Assembly: GCA_963722555.1 (NCBI GenBank)
Contig: CAVRNQ010000007.1
Span: 1,054,001-1,118,000, forward strand
Length of the DNA: 64,000 bases
Direction: 5' to 3'
Origin: Bog-366 sp963722555
GTDB taxonomy: Bacteria > Acidobacteriota > Terriglobia > UBA7540
Position numbers and translations under genes: made by a program. Below the pieces are notes generated by a model, which ran no database searches, was not told the DNA's origin, and saw only the letters and a list, made by a program, of their open reading frames with translations. Below, in pieces: positions 59,421 to 64,000 of the stretch (position 1 is the first letter of the stretch; each line of letters starts with the position of its first letter).

Positions 59421-60628
59421 GTGATCACAATGCAAAAACCGAGGGAAGAGGTCAGGATGCCGATTAATGCCCCCGTTAGCCCCCAATAGCGAGCGAGAGC
59501 CACACCTGCCAAGATCGTAAGAGTCCCTGAGACGCTGTAAGCCAAGAAAACCTCAGCCGGAGCTTGCATGGCTTGCACGGCGATGGTGCTCCCCTGCGAA
59601 GCTGCGAGGACTATGACAGGCGCGGCCACGAGCGGGAGCAGATACGCGAAGTCGTTGTATCGTCCGGCATAGAGGGTTGCCATGATTCTGCCGCCCAACA
59701 ACCAAAGCACGACGAGATAGGCGGACGCCCCGCCCACAAACAGCAGGGTGATCTGCCGGATGCGGCGCTCGAAGCCTTGCCCGCCCTCTTCCGCAAATTT
59801 CGCCGAGGCCCAGGGAAGCACCAGCAGGCTGAGTGCACTGAGAAATTGACTAAAGGGCAAAGTGAAGTTTTGCAGGGCCCGCAAGGCAGCGACGTCTTCC
59901 ATACGCACAAAGGCGGCAACAATGACATAGTACGCATTGCCAGAAAGCCAATAGACGAATTGGGTTCCCACCGCCCAGCGCCCGTACCGCCAGTGCTGGC
60001 GGGCAACCTCCGACCCGGAAGGGCCGGATTGGGAAGCGAGGCGTGGCCGCAGGAAAATCAGCAACAGGCCGCCGGCAGCAGTGGCGGCGACTGCCTGAAT
60101 CAGGAAAGCTGCGAAGCCGGACAGCCACCCCAGGGCTTTTGCGGCCAACAAGAGGGAAATGACAGCCAAGCAATATGCGGAAGCACCCCCGGCAGCCAGG
60201 CTGGGGGCTAGCTTGACGTACGCCGCCCGGCGGCATAGCCAGAAGAACAGGATTGTGGGAGTCGCGATACAGACACCCCATAAGGGCGCAGCGAGACCTC
60301 GGCCTAGCGTGGAGTAGTGCAGGATGGCGACTCCAGCACCCACCAGGGAAGCAAGCAGGAGAACTAAGGCAGAATGCAGTCCGAGCAACTTCCCCAGGTA
60401 GGCCGGAAGGCACTTGCTGTACGAGGCGGGTCCGAAAACACTCATGGGCTCCAGCAAGAGCGCGTTGTGAAACCCGGCGGCGAAGAGAAAAATCGAAAAA
60501 GCCAGCGCGTAGGCTCCGTATTGTTCGGGAACCAGCCAACGAGCCAGCAGAATCCCAATTAGGAAATTGGATCCCGAGATGAGCCCCTGGTCGAGCAGCG
60601 CGAGAGATCCCTTGCCGACCCAAGGCAA
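59381..60628 (-). CDS. Polysaccharide flippase (Wzx/MATE-like)
   Basis: A 415-residue membrane protein with about 12 hydrophobic segments. The start segment LDQGLISGSNFLIGILLARW followed by LVPEQYGAYALAFSIFLFAA is the Wzx-like beginning. The reading frame stays open upstream to a stop at 60718-60716, and no ATG or GTG lies in that stretch; TTG at 60628 is the first conventional start, so the annotated start is weak and the true N-terminus may be longer (translation of the extra region gives EYPSGLTRARE...). It moves undecaprenyl-linked repeat units across the membrane. It is the second flippase of the window. Confidence 0.78.
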   Translation of the reverse strand: MPWVGKGSLALLDQGLISGSNFLIGILLARWLVPEQYGAYALAFSIFLFAAGFHNALLLEPMSVFGPASYSKCLPAYLGKLLGLHSALVLLLASLVGAGVAILHYSTLGRGLAAPLWGVCIATPTILFFWLCRRAAYVKLAPSLAAGGASAYCLAVISLLLAAKALGWLSGFAAFLIQAVAATAAGGLLLIFLRPRLASQSGPSGSEVARQHWRYGRWAVGTQFVYWLSGNAYYVIVAAFVRMEDVAALRALQNFTLPFSQFLSALSLLVLPWASAKFAEEGGQGFERRIRQITLLFVGGASAYLVVLWLLGGRIMATLYAGRYNDFAYLLPLVAAPVIVLAASQGSTIAVQAMQAPAEVFLAYSVSGTLTILAGVALARYWGLTGALIGILTSSLGFCIVITWRCRRTLGGVIS

Positions 60629-60704
60629 ACCCCGTGAGCAATACTCACGGGCGCGAGTGAGCCCCGAGGGGTACTCTTTGGGGATGGCTACAGAAGACGC
60701 GATC

Positions 60705-61916
60705 TCAGTGCCCTCCTAACTGCTTCTCGAGCAGTTGCCGGCGACACTCAAGTCCGGCTTGGCGGGTGGAACTTTCCTCGTCCAGAAGCCGGCACGTTGA
60801 ACTCAGGAGATAGAGCAGGAAAGACGCTCTCTCGCCCGAAAAGCGATCATAAGAAACATGCAGATCGTCCCTTTTATCCAGTAACGCGGCCACTTGAGTT
60901 CGGAAGTGGAAGATGTCCCACAGGATCGGCGCCTCCCAGGAAGCATATTCCCAGTCAAATACATACAAGCCCTGATCTCCGGCGCGCGTGTTCCAGGGGG
61001 CAAAGTCACCATGCACGACCCCACAGGGAATCATGGCCCCGTCAAGTTCCCAACGGGCGGCCGCCAAGGCAGCCTCGCCCAAACCCCGCCACCGGGAGTC
61101 GAGCCCCGGCTCTGCCTTACGCCAGCGCGTGGCCACCTTCTCCCACAGAGCATGTCCTGGCTGCATCGTGGGGTGAATACCCCAGAGAAGCTGCAGGAAC
61201 TCCCCGCCCAGGCGGTCGAGCTGTACAGGTCCAGATCGGGACGGGCCTCCCGTTTGGAAGAGGATGGCGCCGTCACCCCAGTCGCCGGAATACAGCACTT
61301 GCGGGATGTGGGAGCGCAGGGCGGGGAAGCCCCCCAGACGATGCAGTATTTCTGCTTCGCCTCGGACGCGCTCCGCGGCCGCGTCCGTGAGCGGTAGCTT
61401 GATGTAGCCCAGAATCTCGCCCCCGGTGCGCATCACCTGCACCGTCAATTTCTGAAAGCGCGTCTCGGTGCTCAGCGACAAAGCGAAGACCGGTTGGCAC
61501 TCACCGGTGACCTCTCGCACCAAACCCTCCAGCGGCAAGACGTTCCGGGAAGCCACGAGCAAGCGAGGCAGCCCCAGGCCCTGGCAGCGTGCCGCTACCA
61601 AGGCCGTGAGCAAGCCTTTCAGAATGCGTGCGCCTCTTGCATAGGGTTTGTAAATCTCGAGCCCCGCCTGTCGTGACCGGCCGTCTTCCAAGGGGAAGAA
61701 CCAGCGCGGGGAAGTCAGGGAGGGTAGGGCAAGGAAACAACGTGCGCTCGCATACCCTCGGCGAGCCAAATCCCTCCTGGCGCGCTTGGAAGGGTTAAGG
61801 GAGACCCTTACGCTAGGCGGAAGATCGCTGGCATCGAAGCCGTTCCCCGAGGGCCTGGGGCCAGGGTTTCCGGACCCGGCAAAATGGTGCATGGTCTTCC
61901 AAAGGAGATCGTTCAT
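60705..61916 (-). CDS. Aminoglycoside-phosphotransferase-fold protein (kinase-like)
   Basis: A 403-residue protein. The C-terminal part carries CGVVHGDFAPWNTR, the H-G-D-x-x-x-x-N catalytic loop of APH/choline-kinase-like enzymes, and LYVFDWEYASWEAP, the Asp of the metal-binding D-F-G-like motif. The N-terminal domain contains LSTETRFQKLTVQVMRTGGE, GYIKLPL with the likely ATP-binding lysine and ERVRGEAEILHRL. It is cytoplasmic and would phosphorylate a small molecule or sugar. It is located beside a nucleotidyltransferase/kinase fusion gene, hinting at nucleotide- or phosphate-modified polysaccharide. The substrate is unknown. Confidence 0.8.
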   Translation of the reverse strand: MNDLLWKTMHHFAGSGNPGPRPSGNGFDASDLPPSVRVSLNPSKRARRDLARRGYASARCFLALPSLTSPRWFFPLEDGRSRQAGLEIYKPYARGARILKGLLTALVAARCQGLGLPRLLVASRNVLPLEGLVREVTGECQPVFALSLSTETRFQKLTVQVMRTGGEILGYIKLPLTDAAAERVRGEAEILHRLGGFPALRSHIPQVLYSGDWGDGAILFQTGGPSRSGPVQLDRLGGEFLQLLWGIHPTMQPGHALWEKVATRWRKAEPGLDSRWRGLGEAALAAARWELDGAMIPCGVVHGDFAPWNTRAGDQGLYVFDWEYASWEAPILWDIFHFRTQVAALLDKRDDLHVSYDRFSGERASFLLYLLSSTCRLLDEESSTRQAGLECRRQLLEKQLGGH

Positions 61917-61950
61917 CGGGGCCTTTCAGGCTGCGGGAAGACTCGTAGGC

Positions 61951-62156
61951 GCTGTCATTCTGAGCCATTCGCTGTCATCCTGAGTCCCGGTTCTTTCGGG
62001 ACGAAGGATCTGTATTTGTCTTGGTTACTGAAAACCCATGCAGATCCTTCGCTGCTGCTCAGGATGACAGTTTGGGTGATTGGTTCTCCTCATCGAGTTT
62101 CTGCCCATCATGGGCAGCCGAAAGGCTGTCAACGCTCAGGATGACAGCATCGGAGC
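61951..62156. repeat. TGTCATTCTGAG-type palindromic repeats
   Basis: The first unit (61951-62070) begins GCTGTCATTCTGAGCC and contains GCTGTCATCCTGAGTCCCGG, GACGAAGGATCTGTATTTGTC and CATGCAGATCCTTCGCTGC, ending GCTCAGGATGACAG. A second half-unit (AACGCTCAGGATGACAGC at about 62131-62148) forms the last codons of the kinase-fusion gene. Confidence 0.65.
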
Positions 62157-63575
62157 ATTTTCATCTTTCGGGGCGAGCCAACCCGCATGGCAGCGCTCGA
62201 AACGCTCGGTGAGATATTCCGCAACAAACCGGGTTGCCTCCCCCAGGGTGGGCTCAACTCCCTGATCTGTCTTGACCAACCTGGCCCGCTCTTCGCCCTT
62301 GGGGAATTGCCGGTAGCACTCTCGTTGGCGCCGCAACTCCGACAGCGGGACCTCACGCTTGCGGGAGAGAATAACTTCGTCCTCCGCATCCAAAACCAGA
62401 AACAGTAAGTCAGTCGGAGGAACCAGGCGACCGATCAACTTCGCCAGGCCCATCGGTCCGCCGTAGCGGTAGCGCCGGGGATCAATAAGCAGATCCTGGT
62501 AGTATCGATCGAAGATAACCAAGCCCGTGCGGGCAAGGAGGGGCTGCAGGATGAATCTGTATCCAAGCCAATAATCCAGGAAGATACCCAAAAGGGCCAG
62601 CGTGGACGCGAGCGCCCCCCGCGTGGGCTTGCCATGAGGATCATCGGTCGTTGCGCTGGTGACTTTCTTTCGGGCGATTACCCCGGGGCGCCAGTGAAAG
62701 GATTGCCGGCGTCTGAAGCAGGTCCTAAGTTCCTGGCCCAATCGCACCACCAAGGTGCTCTTTCCGACCCCGTCGGGACCGAGGACAACCACGCACAGGC
62801 CGGTGGGTTGAAACCAGCGTCGCGCCATGCGCACTCCTTCCCCGGACAAGTAGCGAATCAATCCCCAAGGATGTCGTGCCAGGCCCGTTCGCCAGGGTTG
62901 GGTGCCGAGCTTGGGCAGAAGCTCGCCCAGGGATCCATCCACACAGGCATCCACAACGCGTCGCTTCAGGCCGCCGAGAAAGATCTTGCCCGCTAGTTTT
63001 TCAGCTTCGCCGCGCCCCAGTAATTCCACCAGGACCTGCAACCGGTAAACTTGGAGGGGAGAGGCGGTTCCTTTTGATGTTCTCTTCGCCAGAAGGTAGG
63101 TGAATTCCACGCGTGGCCTGGCCACCCAGAATTCACGGCGCCAAATGCGGCCCGCCACCATCTGCTCGCCCCGCAGGGAGATCAAGCCGCTGCGCCGATG
63201 TTCGAAGATGATATCGAGAGCCAAAGACCTTAGCCGGATTCCTTCAAACCAGAAGAAAACGAAGTAGTAGGCCTTGACGCGGTAGTTCAGGCACTGGACC
63301 GGGCGGTACCCTGCCTCGGCTAATTCCTTAAACACGGCCGGCAAACTCGAGCGGTCCTGGGGATGAACCGCAATGTCCAGGTCGCTCGGCAGCTCCTCCG
63401 GGAGCCCTTCCCAGGAATGCAAGACGCAATAGCGAACCCGGTGTTCGTCCAAGAGCTGAAAGAGGGTGCGGAGACAGGCGGGGAGACTCCGATTCTGTGG
63501 GGCGGGCGCCTCGATGCTGGTGGTCCCACAGCCTAGGGCGACTGAGTTTTCAGCAGTATACGGGAGTTCGTTCAT
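62136..63575 (-). CDS. Nucleotidyltransferase-like / thymidylate-kinase-like fusion protein
   Basis: A 479-residue protein from the ATG at 63575 (GTG at 63599 is possible). The N-terminal half has LHSWEGLPEELPSDLDIAV, with D65 and D67 in an S/P-D-x-D metal site of the nucleotidyltransferase fold, as in minimal nucleotidyltransferases. The C-terminal half has a P-loop LCVVVLGPDGVGKSTLVVRL (GPDGVGKST at 266-274), then LVIFDRYYQDLLIDPRRYRY, LFLVLDAEDEVILSRKREVP and RQRECYRQF, the features of thymidylate-kinase-like P-loop kinases. It probably makes or modifies a nucleotide-linked or phosphorylated donor. The final residues (MLSS) and the stop come from a TGTCATCCTGA repeat. Confidence 0.75.
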   Translation of the reverse strand: MNELPYTAENSVALGCGTTSIEAPAPQNRSLPACLRTLFQLLDEHRVRYCVLHSWEGLPEELPSDLDIAVHPQDRSSLPAVFKELAEAGYRPVQCLNYRVKAYYFVFFWFEGIRLRSLALDIIFEHRRSGLISLRGEQMVAGRIWRREFWVARPRVEFTYLLAKRTSKGTASPLQVYRLQVLVELLGRGEAEKLAGKIFLGGLKRRVVDACVDGSLGELLPKLGTQPWRTGLARHPWGLIRYLSGEGVRMARRWFQPTGLCVVVLGPDGVGKSTLVVRLGQELRTCFRRRQSFHWRPGVIARKKVTSATTDDPHGKPTRGALASTLALLGIFLDYWLGYRFILQPLLARTGLVIFDRYYQDLLIDPRRYRYGGPMGLAKLIGRLVPPTDLLFLVLDAEDEVILSRKREVPLSELRRQRECYRQFPKGEERARLVKTDQGVEPTLGEATRFVAEYLTERFERCHAGWLAPKDENAPMLSS

Positions 63576-63642
63576 CGGTTTAGGCCCAATGCTGTTCACT
63601 TAATGGGTTTCAGGACATCAGTTCGCAATTTGTACCTGGGCA

Positions 63643-63797
63643 ACCCCCTCACCCCCGGCGCTCGGGGCCCCCCGCCCGCCCCGGCTGAAGAAAACGCCGG
63701 TTGCGGTCCACCCTCTCCCCCAAAGGGGCGAGGGCAGTAAATTTAGATCACTGCCCCCCTCGCCCCCTTGGGGGAGAGGGGCCGGGGGTGAGGGGGT
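63643..63797. repeat. Long perfect-ended inverted repeat, CCCTCTCC family
   Basis: Bounded by ACCCCCTCACCCCCGGC (63643-63659) and its exact inverse at 63781-63797, a 17-base perfect inversion. Nested inside are CACCCTCTCCCCCAAAGGGG, GCGAGGGCAGT and ACTGCCCCCCTCGCCCCCTT with GGGGGAGAGGG. Between the kinase-fusion gene and the sugar transferase gene (63576-63866) no coding sequence was found. Confidence 0.75.
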
Positions 63798-63843
63798 CGA
63801 ATTGGGAACAGTCAGCTTAAGTGAACAGCCTTGGGTTTAGCCC

Positions 63844-63880
63844 CTGGAGCGTTCTTGAGCAATCCCTCAAGCCGCTCCAG
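63844..63880 (-). terminator. Hairpin overlapping the sugar transferase stop
   Basis: On the minus strand, CTGGAGCGGCTTGAGG and CTCAAGAACGCTCCAG form a long stem with a GGATTG loop; the outer arms (63873-63880 / 63844-63851) are CTGGAGCG / CGCTCCAG. It has no obvious T-tract, so it may only be a stabilising hairpin. Confidence 0.4.
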
Positions 63881-64000
63881 TCCCTCTCAGGACGGCGGGA
63901 ACCGTTTTGGCGAGGATCTTGAAGTCCAGCCAGAGGGACCAATGGTCGATGTACTGCATGTCGAGATCCATCCATTTTTCGAAGGGGATGGAACTTCGGC
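63867..64000 (-). CDS. Bacterial sugar transferase C-terminus (partial)
   Basis: Read from the window edge on the minus strand in frame, the sequence encodes RSSIPFEKWMDLDMQYIDHW then SLWLDFKILAKTVPAVLRGT and GAA and stops. It closely matches the C-terminal tail of initiating sugar transferases (undecaprenyl-phosphate hexose-1-phosphate transferases, WcaJ-like), where 'Y-I-D-x-W-S-L-x-L-D-x-K-I-L-x-K-T' is characteristic. It would start the repeat unit made by the downstream genes. Only 44 codons are visible. Confidence 0.75.
   Translation of the reverse strand, partial: RSSIPFEKWMDLDMQYIDHWSLWLDFKILAKTVPAVLRGTGAA

Overview
The window reads as a chromosomal segment of a Gram-negative, polysaccharide-secreting soil-type bacterium, most likely an Acidobacteriota member. 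This is inference from gene content: an exosortase/EpsI locus with its FemAB-like, DUF3473-deacetylase and TPR-lipoprotein companions, a CadC-type winged helix fused to a TolB-like propeller, a NapC cytochrome fused to an SUMF1 domain, and many dispersed hairpin repeats including TGTCATTCTGAG-type elements. No rRNA, tRNA or CRISPR array was seen.

Region 1 (1-27.7 kb, all minus strand) is an exopolysaccharide/exosortase cluster. In transcription order it holds a PilZ protein, two LuxR-type regulators, a Wzc-like co-polymerase/kinase, a PEP-CTERM-type TPR lipoprotein, exosortase, EpsI, a polyprenyl-phosphate sugar transferase, a membrane GT2, a polysaccharide deacetylase, a FemAB-like protein, a methyltransferase, a phosphodiesterase-like protein, glycosyltransferases, a nucleotidyltransferase, a truncated sugar amidotransferase, an acyltransferase, an O-antigen ligase/polymerase, an acetyltransferase, a flippase and three more glycosyltransferases. 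Many genes overlap by 4 to 20 bases, so they are probably co-transcribed in blocks. A third, divergent LuxR-type regulator lies at 28.1 kb.

Region 2 (28.8-36.4 kb) is an accessory island. It begins with a stretch of gene remnants (an integrase fragment and an Mth938-like fragment). Then come small exported proteins: three with an Sm/SH3-like barrel, one outer-membrane beta-barrel and two parallel beta-helix proteins. A 186-bp leader is duplicated here, and paired-hairpin GTAG-ended repeats fill the gaps. This duplicated module is the best candidate for something undescribed.

Region 3 (36.8-49.7 kb) is mostly plus strand: a winged-helix/TolB-propeller regulator, a propeller/haem/TPR exported protein, a URO-D family protein (minus strand), a Tat-exported sugar isomerase-like protein, ApbE flavin transferase, the NapC-SUMF1 fusion, a Tat-exported Gfo/Idh/MocA oxidoreductase with a clear terminator, and an outer-membrane protein inside 45-bp inverted repeats. 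It suggests periplasmic redox and sugar metabolism.

Region 4 (50.7-64 kb, minus strand) is a second surface-polysaccharide cluster: the C-terminus of an initiating sugar transferase at the edge, a nucleotidyltransferase/kinase fusion, a kinase-like phosphotransferase, a flippase, three GT4 enzymes, an O-antigen ligase/polymerase, a beta-helix protein, a methyltransferase and a WecG/TagA glycosyltransferase. Dispersed repeats separate blocks in every region, and in at least three cases they supply the last codons and stop of the neighbouring gene.
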